Of a stretch of DNA of 64,000 nucleotides, positions 17,535-27,423 are shown piece after piece (positions within the stretch are counted from its first letter, which is position 1; the number at the start of each line of letters is the position of its first letter). The position numbers and the translations under genes were made by a program. The stretch spans positions 3,410,001 through 3,474,000 of the forward strand of contig NZ_CP104861.1 in the NCBI RefSeq assembly GCF_025426255.1, written 5' to 3'. The stretch comes from Pseudomonas fragi. GTDB lineage: Bacteria > Pseudomonadota > Gammaproteobacteria > Pseudomonadales > Pseudomonadaceae. Below the pieces are notes generated by a model. The model was not told where the DNA came from. It saw only the letters and a program-made list of their open reading frames with translations, and did not search any database.

Positions 17535-17915
17535 ATGAACAATAACAGATTAGCAATATGTGCAATCCTGCTCTTTGTATTGAGCAGTAGTAGTTTGGCT
17601 GCTACACCATTAGGCCAGGGCGTTATTCAGTTTAACGGCAGTATTGTAGAGTCGGGCTGTACTACCAATGTAAGAGTTAGTTCGACTTTTGAGTTGCAAA
17701 GATGTCCGCGCCAAATATTTAGCAATGAGGTCAATGTGCAGAAAGTTGAATCGGCAGGCGCTGTTAGAGCTGCCGAGTATTCCAGCGTCAAAGTCAAGTT
17801 GCTAGCGAGCGGCAGTTCAGACGGCCGCTATTACAATCAACAATACGGTCTGGTGGATAGATCGGGCAAACCGGTGCTATCTGGAAGTTATTTAATCACT
17901 GTAATTTCTCCCTGA
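17535..17915 (+). CDS. Orphan fimbrin-like secreted protein
   Basis: The ATG at 17535 follows AAAGGAG (17521-17527). The 126-residue product has a signal peptide (NNRLAICAILLFVLSSSSLA, cut before ATPLG) and then GQGVIQFNGSIVESGCT, the usual first strand of type 1 fimbrial subunits with the first cysteine; the second cysteine is in LQRCPRQ. It is shorter than a full pilin (normally 150-180) and ends in YLITVISP in place of the usual penultimate-tyrosine end. It lies 5 kb from the fimbrial operon, on the opposite strand. It may be a minor subunit, a decoy, or a separate small family of fimbrial-like proteins. Confidence 0.72.
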   Translation: MNNNRLAICAILLFVLSSSSLAATPLGQGVIQFNGSIVESGCTTNVRVSSTFELQRCPRQIFSNEVNVQKVESAGAVRAAEYSSVKVKLLASGSSDGRYYNQQYGLVDRSGKPVLSGSYLITVISP

Positions 17916-17965
17916 AGACAAGTCGTAAACCTGCATATGATCAGGAACCTTAGATCCAGAATGGA

Positions 17966-17998
17966 GATGGACGGGCAATTAACCCGCCCATCTTTTTT
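17966..17998 (+). terminator. Rho-independent terminator of the fimbrin-like gene
   Basis: GATGGACGGG and CCCGCCCATC form a stem with one A-C mismatch around a short AT-rich loop, followed by six T residues. It stands about 50 bases after the stop of the fimbrin-like gene. Confidence 0.85.
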
Positions 17999-18692
17999 AC
18001 TTTCTGGTCTCTGTAAAAGCGCGTACACGTAGCCAGCGATCAAAGAGTGGTCGCACAGCTATAGCCGTTGGGGAAATGGCATAAATGACGAATCGAAAGG
18101 ACAGAAGTGAACCCAGCCCTAGGATGAAAGCCATCATCAATCAGGATGGTAAGGAAATAAACTCTTCAGTCCGCGCACGTGGGCAAAACCACTCAGGTCT
18201 GCGCGTGGCTAGCGAGTGATCGATTTGCGAAAAACACGCTTATGTCCCCCACACACTCAAGCCAAGTGCGGGGGCTTTTCTGTACCTGGGGAAACTCCTC
18301 CCCCTACACTGGTACGCTATACCCTGAGCTACTGGTTTACACAGTGCGGGCCACTAACTCGGAACCGTAAGAAATCAAGAAAACCTATGCCGTTACCCGC
18401 CACCCTGTCTTATCAACACCGCTTGCGCGATCTACGCACGCTATCCCCTGCTGCTCCCTAAATGGCGAATCATACAGATCTTAGCGTTCAAGGGTAGTTA
18501 GGGAAGCTTTATCGCCCTTCGCAGCTTAGTCTAAGTAGCGAGTTGATTTCGCTGCGCATATATCGAACGAGCGTTGCGCGGCACTGATAATGCCTGATTA
18601 AACAGCTTGGTAGCTAAGAGATGGTGGATTTTATACTACAAAACGTTCCACTCATGATTTACGAGCAAAATAGCATTTTTGGATGCATCCAT
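17999..18692. other. Gene-poor stretch with a possible small RNA
   Basis: Apart from the terminator at 18246-18290 and the structured stretch before it, nothing convincing was found. No protein gene is proposed here. Confidence 0.4.
18246..18290 (+). terminator. Rho-independent terminator without an obvious gene
   Basis: CCCCCACAC and GTGCGGGGG pair (one mismatch) around a loop and are followed by CTTTTCT. No coding gene ends here. The preceding 130 bases contain another inverted pair (CGCGCA against TGCGCG near 18170-18215), so the terminator may end a small RNA. Confidence 0.6.
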
Positions 18693-19784
18693 CTACCGCT
18701 CCGAAATTTCGGCCAAACAGTTTTTTGCTCTAATCACATAAAGCATGTCATTTACCAAAAGCAGGGAATACTTTAAACTAGGACTTGTATAATATGAAAA
18801 CCCAGAAAGCAAACTTTCTTTGGAGGGAAATACATGAGACCCACCCTCTCTGCGCGATAAAACACCTTTGTTTTTAAATTTCAAAACACTCCCATTTACT
18901 ACTACCTGGAAATATCCTATACCATCCAAGTGATAGCTTACACTTGAAGCACTGTTAGTTGAGCCACCACCTGCGGAAACTGTTTTTCTATAATCTGTTT
19001 TTTGAAAGTAAGGAATAGTTATATTGGCTGGTGGCGAATATTCCTCATTCAAATGCACACCACTTCCAAAATCTTTAAATATAATATTTTCGCCGGAGTG
19101 CAATCCTTTTCCAGTATATCCACCACGCAGTGAATCGCCGAATAAAACATACCAACGACCTGTACTATTTAAATAATACACAACACGGGTACGTGCTTTA
19201 TTCTCTTTGACACTAACTGCTTCAAACTCAATAAAACTATCAACTCTTGCTGCCTTTTCTAATATGGCTGCATAGTACGCATCAACTTTCTCTGCGCTCC
19301 AAGCCAAATCCTTATTGATTGGAACAAATGGTTTTCTTTGTCTATCGCCATCCACCGGCCAAGTAGTATAATAAGAGTTTACTTTATTAACTAAAAATGA
19401 AGCCCCCACCAGTTCCTCTGTCCCCGAGCGCCGCGCAACCAAAGTACTTTGTATGAAGTTATGCTCACCAATGATGCATCCTAAAGCACTAAGCTTATAA
19501 AAGGAAAACTTCCTTGTCTGATCATCAATACTTGAAACCACCTCAATAATTACGTTATCTTTACTTTTGTTGATACTGTAGCGCATCCTCCCAGGCGCAG
19601 AATATTTAAACCTCTCAATAACATAACCACCTTCAAACACTGAAATATCATCTATGTATTGATAGTTCGAGAACTCTACGGGTAATTTATCTTTCGGGGC
19701 GAGCCGACTAAACTCTGAATTGCCGCAGCCAGTCACCCAAAAAAAGGACATACAAAGGGTGCTTATTAAGATAATAAAATACAT
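18693..19784 (-). CDS. Lipoprotein of unknown function
   Basis: The 363-residue protein begins with a lipoprotein signal ending in the lipobox VTGC (C20), so it is likely lipid-anchored. The body is beta-rich with many aromatic residues and repeated WY/YY patterns (GRWYVLFGD, GYFQVVVNG). I do not recognise the family and see no enzymatic motif. The gene is AT-rich. It is monocistronic here: the next gene on the same strand starts upstream at 21237, after 650 bases of apparently empty sequence. Confidence 0.75.
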   Translation of the reverse strand: MYFIILISTLCMSFFWVTGCGNSEFSRLAPKDKLPVEFSNYQYIDDISVFEGGYVIERFKYSAPGRMRYSINKSKDNVIIEVVSSIDDQTRKFSFYKLSALGCIIGEHNFIQSTLVARRSGTEELVGASFLVNKVNSYYTTWPVDGDRQRKPFVPINKDLAWSAEKVDAYYAAILEKAARVDSFIEFEAVSVKENKARTRVVYYLNSTGRWYVLFGDSLRGGYTGKGLHSGENIIFKDFGSGVHLNEEYSPPANITIPYFQKTDYRKTVSAGGGSTNSASSVSYHLDGIGYFQVVVNGSVLKFKNKGVLSRREGGSHVFPSKESLLSGFSYYTSPSLKYSLLLVNDMLYVIRAKNCLAEISER

Positions 19785-20430
19785 ATTTTAAATTGTGCCC
19801 CTAAAGCATAGAGTAGTGCAACGCCTGTAACGGGAAATAGAGCGCTGAACATCGATTGCGATCAGGTTCTCTCACCAAAGAATTCAGGCGCATATGACCA
19901 CACGTGGCCAGCAACCGACTCAGATCCAGCGTAACTAGATTGAAGCCGGCTGAGGGGAAATTAATGAAATAGAAACCCGGCACAGGCTCACCGCGAACGT
20001 AGATTTCGAGTTTACGCTGAACTGATGTCTGGACACTGCAGGCTAATTTATCAGATCAGAGCCGACATTATTATATGTTTTCAATATTTAAAATATCTTG
20101 GGCGGCGATCTCGATCAGGCCAGTCACATCACGAACGATACAAAATTTAAATCGATCGGTATCTTTTGCCTATCGCTAATACTTGGTTGAGATACGACGA
20201 AACTACTTCAGCTTCTGGAAAAACGCGCCGCCAGATTATGAATCTAGCCCTAGGTATTTTGTATGCATCTGATTGACTGCTTTTGGTCGTTGTCTATCTC
20301 TGACTAACGGCAGCTAAAAATCGGATGCACCTTAATGATAGTCATCATACTTAGGTCATTAGGCCACAGGAGCACATTCAGATACGGCAATTGGCTTATG
20401 CCCACAATCAAAAAAGTCTTAATCAGTAAC
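19785..20430. other. Gene-free stretch
   Basis: About 645 bases without a plausible gene between the lipoprotein and the DUF1266 protein. No IS end or RNA gene was recognised. Confidence 0.45.
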
Positions 20431-21237
20431 TTAAAGCGGTGACAAAACCCAAGGGCTATGTTTATCAGTCATAAGATCTTCAGCAATGCCGATAATTCCA
20501 CCTAACGTCACATTTTGACCTGACCAGATCGCCCGGCCAATAATATAGCTCTTGGCAAACTGAGGCCAAGATGAAAAATTCACTTGCACTTGTCTATCTA
20601 CATGCGCAAGAACCTGGCTAACTTCATGCTGCTCAAGGTATCCGCAATCAAATGACATCCTTGCAACCGTAACAAGGCGGCCCAGATCCCATGCAAGGAT
20701 ACCAGCGCTGTAGTCCTCTGAACCATAAGACCCGTTGACCTTATCTTTGAGGACTCGAAAAATTGAACTCAGATTTTCGAACATCCCCAATGCGATTTTC
20801 AGTTCGAAGAAAATGAGGTCTTTTTCCTCTGATTGTTCCGTCGCAAGAATCCACTTATGCACAGTTTCAGGCTTGCCGTATCGACCACTTTCTACCAATG
20901 CATCTAGGATTTTTTGAGAAGAGCCTTCGGAAGCGCCCTCACTGTAGACTCGATAAATTATGTCGTAAAAATAACGGTGTCCAGATTCACTGAGTGCCGT
21001 TAGTGTTTCAACTGCCTCTTGCGGGGATGTTATACCCCAGCTTGAGCTAAGTCCGTCGCTCAGATTGTCGCCAGTAAGCCCGGTAGTGTAACTATCGGAG
21101 TACGCCATGATCTGCTCGGAGTTGATGAGCCCCGCTTGGAGGGCTCGCTTTTCGCCATTATAGATCATCGCTTCACTTGGGCATTTTCTATATTTTTTCC
21201 CAAATATAATATCAAAAAATTTTTTCAAAATGCTCAC
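20431..21237 (-). CDS. DUF1266 family protein
   Basis: The 268-residue product shows the DUF1266 pattern: a start of WGITSPQEAVETL, the central AWDLGRLVTVARMSFDCGYL segment, and the C-terminal FSSWPQFAKSYIIGRAIWSG. The family's role is unknown. Members are cytosolic and often occur in enterobacterial and pseudomonad accessory regions beside secretion or toxin genes. The start codon is GTG at 21237, ten bases after the stop of the upstream membrane protein, so both probably belong to one operon. Confidence 0.85.
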   Translation of the reverse strand: MSILKKFFDIIFGKKYRKCPSEAMIYNGEKRALQAGLINSEQIMAYSDSYTTGLTGDNLSDGLSSSWGITSPQEAVETLTALSESGHRYFYDIIYRVYSEGASEGSSQKILDALVESGRYGKPETVHKWILATEQSEEKDLIFFELKIALGMFENLSSIFRVLKDKVNGSYGSEDYSAGILAWDLGRLVTVARMSFDCGYLEQHEVSQVLAHVDRQVQVNFSSWPQFAKSYIIGRAIWSGQNVTLGGIIGIAEDLMTDKHSPWVLSPL

Positions 21238-21247
21238 ATAACTCGCG

Positions 21248-21778
21248 TCAATTTACTTCGAAGACCGCATTAGCAGCTCGATGTTTAAGCGTCTGCACAA
21301 GAACTTCAAAATCCGAATCTTTCGCCATATGAATAGCGTCAAACTCAAATTTCTTTGGTGTCCGAGATGGCATGCTAATCTCCACCATTTTCTCTTCAAC
21401 CGACGTACTTGTTTCCGGAATATGTGTAATAACAACTTTGTCGATTGCGTCATAGCTTACTGTAGTCTGCACACCACAAAACTTCTGAACTGTGGTGAAG
21501 CTTATTGCATTATCATCCAAAACAATTCTGGCGCCTTGACTATTAGCCGCACGCTTTTTAAAAAGCGATCCAACTGTAAGATACATTATAAAAACCCCCA
21601 GTATGGTGAGAATTCCGTTAGCTACACCTGGCGGAAGATGAAGCCATAGGGTTCCTATTTTCATATCCGTGATTGGATAAAAAATAGATATCATAATAAT
21701 AATCGGCCCTATGAGACCGAAGATTAATTCAAGAATTGAGTATTCCATTTTATATGGAATTACCTGCATAGCTTTCAT
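21248..21778 (-). CDS. Membrane protein with cytosolic beta domain, operon partner of DUF1266
   Basis: The 176-residue protein has two membrane segments, ILELIFGLIGPIIIMISIFY and, after a short loop, ILTILGVFIMYLTVGSL, followed by a soluble domain of about 100 residues with repeated strands (ARIVLDDNAISFTTV, a YDAIDKVVITHI stretch). The arrangement resembles small bacterial PH-domain membrane proteins. The start at 21778 has AGGA eight bases upstream. Ten bases separate its stop from the DUF1266 start. Function unknown. Confidence 0.7.
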   Translation of the reverse strand: MKAMQVIPYKMEYSILELIFGLIGPIIIMISIFYPITDMKIGTLWLHLPPGVANGILTILGVFIMYLTVGSLFKKRAANSQGARIVLDDNAISFTTVQKFCGVQTTVSYDAIDKVVITHIPETSTSVEEKMVEISMPSRTPKKFEFDAIHMAKDSDFEVLVQTLKHRAANAVFEVN

Positions 21779-22001
21779 ATAGCAATCCTGTACAATTTAT
21801 AACACCCTAAGCACTACTCTTAATATATAAGTAATACTGCTAAGCTTTATTTGAAAATTAGAAATCCGAAAAACAAGATACACACCACAAAAAAAGCTGG
21901 TGGCATGCAGCATAGCCGCACACCAACCAACATAACAGCCTATAAAAAGCTGAAGGTTAAGTCACATAAATATTACCATGTGACTTATCAGCAAGAATAC
22001 A

Positions 22002-22262
22002 TTACTTGGCAGGCATGTTTGCCATCGCCTGACTCATCAGGTCTGCAGCCTGTTTACATGCTGCTTCTTGTGCTTCACCAGGCATACTTGCCATTTGCTT
22101 TTTTACAGTATCATATTGAGTTTTCATTGCTTCGCCATGAGGACTGGCAGCCACAACCTCATCAAGTTTTTTGAAATACTCGGTGCAAGATGGGCCGAGA
22201 TCAGCAGCCATAGTGACGCTAGAAAAACCAGTCATTACTAATGCGCTAATGATTTTTTTCAT
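22002..22262 (-). CDS. Small secreted protein, DUF5339-like
   Basis: The 86-residue precursor has a signal peptide (MKKIISALVMTGFSSVTMAA) and a mature part of about 65 residues with two cysteines (C26 and another in EAACKQAAD), which could form one disulphide. The mature part is helical (YFKKLDEVVAASP). I take it as DUF5339-like by its size and Cys pattern, from memory. A clean AGGAG ribosome site precedes the ATG. It lies directly downstream of the fimbrial adhesin on the same strand, but 365 bases away, so it probably has its own promoter. Confidence 0.65.
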   Translation of the reverse strand: MKKIISALVMTGFSSVTMAADLGPSCTEYFKKLDEVVAASPHGEAMKTQYDTVKKQMASMPGEAQEAACKQAADLMSQAMANMPAK

Positions 22263-22627
22263 AAGAACTCCTATTCCATTGATATAAATTTAAAAGCTTT
22301 AACTTCTATTTCCCTGAAAGACACGCTTGTTTGTCTCAAGCGTCATCTCGTATACAACAATATTGCTTGAACAGCTTAGCGAAACAGAAACCGATGCCTC
22401 GCTTTCACCTAGACGGGCGACAGGCAACTGCTTGCTACGCTTACCCTGATATAACAAAAATCAAAGCTATAATAAAACTTAAAACCAACACAACTTCACA
22501 TATATACTGACGTAGATCTAAGCCAAAATACATTGACACCCTCATGCAATCCATCAATTTAAATACTCTACGATGGCTTGGACGAAGAATGAAATAAATC
22601 TTCGTCACAGAAAACTAATCACTCACT
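22263..22627. other. Gene-free stretch between adhesin and small secreted protein
   Basis: About 365 AT-rich bases. It probably holds the promoter of the small secreted protein gene. No clear terminator for the fimbrial operon was identified. Confidence 0.4.
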
Positions 22628-23632
22628 TTACTGATAGCTCATTGTGAAGGTAGCACGGCCATTTGCCGAGCCAGAAATAATTGACTCATCCGTTTGTATG
22701 TATCGTGCAGACAACGGAATTATAAAAACACCGTTACCGGTTGTGCCAGCACTCCACTGATTTGGATTTCCGATAACTTTGGAATCTGGCCCATATCCTA
22801 GAACAGTAGAGCCGTTAAGGACTTGGATTTTAACTCCACTGGCAGTAGAGTCATTTGTCAGAGTCAATGCATTGGTTAAATTACCAGAATCAGTTTGATC
22901 TGTGAGAGTTGTATACACACTAAATGTTGACTCTGCATCTCCTTCTGAGCAACGCAAATCGATACTAAAAGGTTTACTCATCGAAAAAGTTCCGACTCCA
23001 TTAAACTCATTTCTTGGAGTACGACCTAGAAAAACCGAGACTGTCGGATTGATTACCGTACATGTGGGCTTGCTAGGTTTTATTATAATTGGCGCAGACC
23101 AGTTATAAGTGGCAAGAATCCTACCACCCATTACACCGAACGCCGAATAACGTGCAAACATCCCTTGCAGTGTACCACCCGTACCAATTTCCCCGGTTTT
23201 GATAAGCTCAATTCGTATACCATGGGCTGTCGGCATTCCCTCGGGCATCACGTGCGAGCATGAAGTTGGCCACCACTCTCCTGGATTACAAGGCAAATGT
23301 GTCCAGTCGGCCCCCCCAGTAAATGTCATTCTGATTCCAACCCCAGGAATGCCGGTATCATGCAATTTACCACCGAGGCTAGGCAACGTAAATTCAAATG
23401 TAAACACACGTAACAATGACAAACCGCATTGACCAGAGTTCACAACCGCAACTGTATAATTGGTTGCCCAAAGCAAACTCCCCACAGGAACATCAGAATC
23501 GAAGTTAACTGTACCTGGCCCAGGAATAGCATAGTTACATTGTGGAGCAATATCAGCATGCGCGAGCGAAGACAATATGCTTAATAAAAAACCGACAGCA
23601 AATAAATCCAACAATGCAATAAATTTTTTCAT
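22628..23632 (-). CDS. Fimbrial tip adhesin (FimH/two-domain type)
   Basis: The ATG at 23632 gives 334 residues with a signal peptide (cut before ADIAPQC). The N-terminal half (to about residue 190) is a putative receptor-binding domain with its own cysteine pairs (QCNYAIPGPG and NSGQCGLS; later PCNPGEWWPTSC). The C-terminal half is a pilin domain starting near KPTCTVINPTVSVFLG, with a second cysteine in IDLRCSEG and ending in the usual strand GRATFTMSYQ. Two-domain proteins at the end of a chaperone-usher operon are normally the tip adhesin. The ligand cannot be predicted. It is the last gene of the operon, 160 bases behind the usher. Confidence 0.87.
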   Translation of the reverse strand: MKKFIALLDLFAVGFLLSILSSLAHADIAPQCNYAIPGPGTVNFDSDVPVGSLLWATNYTVAVVNSGQCGLSLLRVFTFEFTLPSLGGKLHDTGIPGVGIRMTFTGGADWTHLPCNPGEWWPTSCSHVMPEGMPTAHGIRIELIKTGEIGTGGTLQGMFARYSAFGVMGGRILATYNWSAPIIIKPSKPTCTVINPTVSVFLGRTPRNEFNGVGTFSMSKPFSIDLRCSEGDAESTFSVYTTLTDQTDSGNLTNALTLTNDSTASGVKIQVLNGSTVLGYGPDSKVIGNPNQWSAGTTGNGVFIIPLSARYIQTDESIISGSANGRATFTMSYQ

Positions 23633-23792
23633 AAAATAATCCAACGATAAATTGGAAGGCTCCAAGCACTTATCTCAAGTCCGAGAAACCAAAAAACTTA
23701 GTTAATACACTTACACATAGCCAGCCTGAATACCCACCTACATAACAACCATACTTCCTACAGACCAACTAGCACTTCAAGCATCAATCTAT

Positions 23793-26393
23793 CTACTCAC
23801 GAGTAGAAGACTCCAATCTACACACAGCATCTATTTGTTGATAACTATTCATCACATCAGAAGGTCGAGACGGCAATACATACTTGACTTTACAAAACGA
23901 CTGCCTGCCCTCATTCCATCTCACAGTAAGTTCACCATTATCGTTCAAGCCGCGAGCAAAGATCTTGCTACCTTGACCAACCACACCAACTTCCTTATTA
24001 CTCTCATCTATAACAATAGCGCCAAAAGGTAGTGTTTCACCACTATCCTGCTTCGCACGTATTATCGCAGCTCGCCCTGAAACTGTTGCAAAACGAACTA
24101 CTGCTACAGAGCCTGCAACAGGAGCAACTTGCTGACTTGCAACTTGCAACTCTACATCAGTAGATAAACCGTGTGGGTCAAGGTCAATCGAGTTCATACG
24201 GTATGGCGTAAGGTATGGAACTACGGCATAACCCGAACTACCAACCTCGACACCGGATGAGTTAAGCAAGCGAGCACCTTTAGCATCTTTTGCCTCAATA
24301 ATACCAAACGTATCAGAGATGGGCTGCGAAAAAATAATACCACCAGAGTGCGAAACCATCGCACCTCTTATACCGATAGAGTCTTGTCTATACCCGGAGC
24401 CGGCACCTACACTCCCGAGAACTTCAGCATTACTACCGCGATACAACAAGTTCGCGCTTCCACTATTGGAGGTGTTGCCACTATCAGTTGCATGATTTCC
24501 TGTCACTCCGTAGGACAACCTATTCTCATCACCCAGCGCGCCTGACAATGTCGCCTGAGTTTGTGCTCGTCCATTTGAGTCTCTAGTCATACTAGAACTC
24601 AGCGATAAAGGTCTCTCTGTACCTAACGGCATGGAGAGGCTTAAATAGTACTGAGTATCCGTGGCGCCATTATAAAGGTACTCACGATTAACCTGTAAAC
24701 TATAAGCAACACGTTTAAAGCTATTGCTATAACCAAATGAGTAATTCACATCCGAACCACCACGATTCCAATAACTGGTTGCAGATGAAGTTGCATTAAG
24801 TTGACCACGGGTTTCACCAAGTCGCTGGCTAAGCGTAAATTGCGCACGATCTCGTTGGCGCAAAATAGTATCAAAGCCCTGATTACGATCTAATTGTTCA
24901 CGCAGCTGTAGAGCACTATTTAGATCAAGGTACCCACCCGTAGAGTAACGATATGCCGCGATAGCTACGTTAGTTCCTGTTTCCATAACGCTCTTGGAGT
25001 AACTGGCTCGAATACTTTGCCCCTTGAGGTCGGAACTTTTTTCAAACTTAGCCTGAGCATGGGTTAAATCTAAACCGAACGCCCCAATATAAGTATTAAA
25101 AGCACCACCAAACATCGTTGCAGTATAATTTTGCGCAGCATTAATACCTGCATATCCAGTAAACAGGTTAGTAAAGCCATGTTGCAAACTCAACTGAGTA
25201 AATGTCACATCGTTAGAAATGTTCGGATTAATCAACTTACCAGCAGTTACGCTATAACGATTAGCACCTGGCCGCAAAGATAAGGGGACGGCAGCATACG
25301 GCACCGAAAATGAGTGCTCGCTACCATCAGCCTCTCTCACATAGACGTTAAGATCACCACCATACCCTGTAGCATAGAGGTCATTAATTTCAAAGCTTCC
25401 AGGCGCAACAGTAGATTCGTAAATAGTAACGCCATTTTGCTTTATCGTCACTTTAGCATTACTTGTTGCTACACCGCGCACTGTCGGTGCATAGCCTCGT
25501 AGCGAATCAGGCAGCATACGATCATCTGTGAATAGGCGAACACCACGAAACCGGGTAGAGTCAAAAAGCTCTCCCGTTGTGTAACTTTCACCTAACACAA
25601 GTTTAGATGATATTACTGGCAAACCTCTTTGCACATAGGATTCTAGACTCTGATAATCCGACTTAGCGCCACTACTCTTGCTGTATGAACCATTATGCCT
25701 AAGCTGCCAATCGCCAATGTTCACCCCAGCATTCAAACCCAAATAACTAAAAGTTTGCTGCCCACCTTGACCATGCGCACTATAACGATATTGATTGAAA
25801 TCATAACCGAGAAAACTCGCGTTTACTCCTTTATCCCAAAACTCAGAACTCACATAACCTCGTGGACTTCTACTCAGCGATATTTGCTGGATAGTTAGGT
25901 CGAGGCGTTGATCATCCAGCGCAAAATTACTAGCAGCACCACTAATTATTTCGCTAATAGGAAAGCACGTATTAATATCATTAAGGGCTTGCACTACATC
26001 CGAAGGAATACTTTTAAAGTCAATATTTAGGAGCAATAATAGTTTTTTATCAAAACAAGGCTGCGCATTTTTTTTAATTTCGCCTTGTAAAATTTTAAAT
26101 GGTACTAGGGCGCGACCAATCCAATCGCCATTAACATAGAGGTCGACGCTATAATTTCCAGGCATGACGAAACCGCCCTGCTTGAAGCGTGATAGATCTA
26201 CAGCTCCCCCAGCATCCTGACTAATAAATTTGCTATCAAACTCTACATCCAGGTCAGAACTTACAGTGGGCGTAACTCTTGTATCATTCGGTGCAGCGAC
26301 CAGGCTAGTTGGTGGAATCAAAAAAACAATGACGCCAATCACTTTTTTGAAGCCAAAGAGAACCTTAATATCTTTCAAGCTTTTACTAAGCAT
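23793..26393 (-). CDS. Fimbrial outer-membrane usher protein (FimD/PapC family)
   Basis: The 866-residue precursor has a signal peptide (cut near LVAA) and the full usher layout: N-terminal periplasmic domain with the VDLYVNGDWIG segment, a long beta-barrel with plug region (the GVRLFTDDRMLPDSLRGYAP motif near residue 290 is diagnostic), and C-terminal domains ending in FCKVKYVLPSRPS and a cysteine-containing tail. It exports and assembles subunits brought by the chaperone. Its length is normal for the family. It lies between the chaperone and adhesin genes on the same strand, with 150 and 160 bases between them. Confidence 0.96.
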   Translation of the reverse strand: MLSKSLKDIKVLFGFKKVIGVIVFLIPPTSLVAAPNDTRVTPTVSSDLDVEFDSKFISQDAGGAVDLSRFKQGGFVMPGNYSVDLYVNGDWIGRALVPFKILQGEIKKNAQPCFDKKLLLLLNIDFKSIPSDVVQALNDINTCFPISEIISGAASNFALDDQRLDLTIQQISLSRSPRGYVSSEFWDKGVNASFLGYDFNQYRYSAHGQGGQQTFSYLGLNAGVNIGDWQLRHNGSYSKSSGAKSDYQSLESYVQRGLPVISSKLVLGESYTTGELFDSTRFRGVRLFTDDRMLPDSLRGYAPTVRGVATSNAKVTIKQNGVTIYESTVAPGSFEINDLYATGYGGDLNVYVREADGSEHSFSVPYAAVPLSLRPGANRYSVTAGKLINPNISNDVTFTQLSLQHGFTNLFTGYAGINAAQNYTATMFGGAFNTYIGAFGLDLTHAQAKFEKSSDLKGQSIRASYSKSVMETGTNVAIAAYRYSTGGYLDLNSALQLREQLDRNQGFDTILRQRDRAQFTLSQRLGETRGQLNATSSATSYWNRGGSDVNYSFGYSNSFKRVAYSLQVNREYLYNGATDTQYYLSLSMPLGTERPLSLSSSMTRDSNGRAQTQATLSGALGDENRLSYGVTGNHATDSGNTSNSGSANLLYRGSNAEVLGSVGAGSGYRQDSIGIRGAMVSHSGGIIFSQPISDTFGIIEAKDAKGARLLNSSGVEVGSSGYAVVPYLTPYRMNSIDLDPHGLSTDVELQVASQQVAPVAGSVAVVRFATVSGRAAIIRAKQDSGETLPFGAIVIDESNKEVGVVGQGSKIFARGLNDNGELTVRWNEGRQSFCKVKYVLPSRPSDVMNSYQQIDAVCRLESSTRE

Positions 26394-26543
26394 CTTTATT
26401 GCACCTTACACAAGACAAGCGCAACGTTTAAGCGCGCAAGAACAGACCCACGGCCTTCTTATTAGATAACTCTAAGCTGGGGAACTCATATAAACAAACA
26501 ACAAAACCACCAACATCACCACAACCAAGGCACATCATGTGCT

Positions 26544-27290
26544 CTATTCTAGTTTCTTAGTTAAAACCACTCCCGCACCGAAGTCGTTAATAGCAACAAA
26601 GCTCACTACTGAAGAAATATCTGGCAGTACCGAAACCCCATCAAGTAGAAAGTCTTGAGTCTCACCAGGTTTCACAAAGTCTGCTCCAGCATAGACTTCT
26701 TTTTTGCCGATCTTCAAGGTCACCTTTCCCAAGTTAACGAAGTAAGGCGTTGGATTGAACGCCCTCAATACATAGCCCTCCCCCGAACTCGCGCGCACGG
26801 CAGACCATTGAACTTTACCCGGCGACTCTTTGACACTACCAAGAAGCCCCTTCGGACGGTATATGACCTTGATTCGCGTACGAAATGCTAACTGAAGCTT
26901 GTTATTGGACTCCATTCCCTCCGGGGATTTGGGTGGAACTTCTAGAATATTAAGCCAATATAACGATTCTTTATCTTGCGCTAATGGTTCCTGCGTATAG
27001 ATCAACCGTAACGCCTGACCTTTATTAGTGTCTAGCCTGAATATCGCGGGCGCGACGGTAAACGGTACCTCCATCTTATCAGGCGTTATATTAGCTGAGC
27101 CATCATCAAGCCAAGCCTGCACCAAAGCAGGTGCCAGCCCGTTATTGGTTAGCCTTACTGTAACCTCACGATCCTGACCAGGAAAAATCACACGAGTTCC
27201 CGAAACAACAACGCTCGCCTGCGCCTGATAGAAGATCTGACAAACACAAGTGATTATCGTGAATACCGTGCTTCTTAAAAGAAACTTCAC
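26544..27290 (-). CDS. Periplasmic fimbrial chaperone (PapD family)
   Basis: I choose the GTG at 27290, preceded by AGGGA seven bases upstream, over a TTG 11 codons earlier. The 248-residue precursor has a signal peptide (to about QAQA). The mature protein has two immunoglobulin-like domains with the PapD marks: GTRVIFPGQDREVTVRLTN at the start, the LYWLNILEVPP strand, the KVIYRPKGL linker, and a C-terminal domain (PYFVNLGKVTL). It binds subunits by donor-strand complementation in the periplasm. It lies between the major subunit and the usher. Confidence 0.95.
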   Translation of the reverse strand: MKFLLRSTVFTIITCVCQIFYQAQASVVVSGTRVIFPGQDREVTVRLTNNGLAPALVQAWLDDGSANITPDKMEVPFTVAPAIFRLDTNKGQALRLIYTQEPLAQDKESLYWLNILEVPPKSPEGMESNNKLQLAFRTRIKVIYRPKGLLGSVKESPGKVQWSAVRASSGEGYVLRAFNPTPYFVNLGKVTLKIGKKEVYAGADFVKPGETQDFLLDGVSVLPDISSVVSFVAINDFGAGVVLTKKLE

Positions 27291-27382
27291 CTTATATTCC
27301 CTAACACTTAATAGATTAAACAATATCTTGCTAAAACTTCTACATCACGAGAAGACTTAGCAAGATATTCACATATAAAAAA

Positions 27383-27416
27383 TACCGCACCCCTAAAACA
27401 AAAGGGGCACGGCAAA
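27383..27416 (-). terminator. Partial terminator behind the major fimbrial subunit
   Basis: On the minus strand CCGTGCCCC pairs with GGGGTGCGG (two G-U wobbles) and is followed by TATTTTTTATA. It stands shortly after the stop of the major subunit and before the chaperone. Such a leaky stop is common in fimbrial operons and gives more subunit than chaperone or usher. Confidence 0.7.
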
Positions 27417-27423
27417 ATAACTA

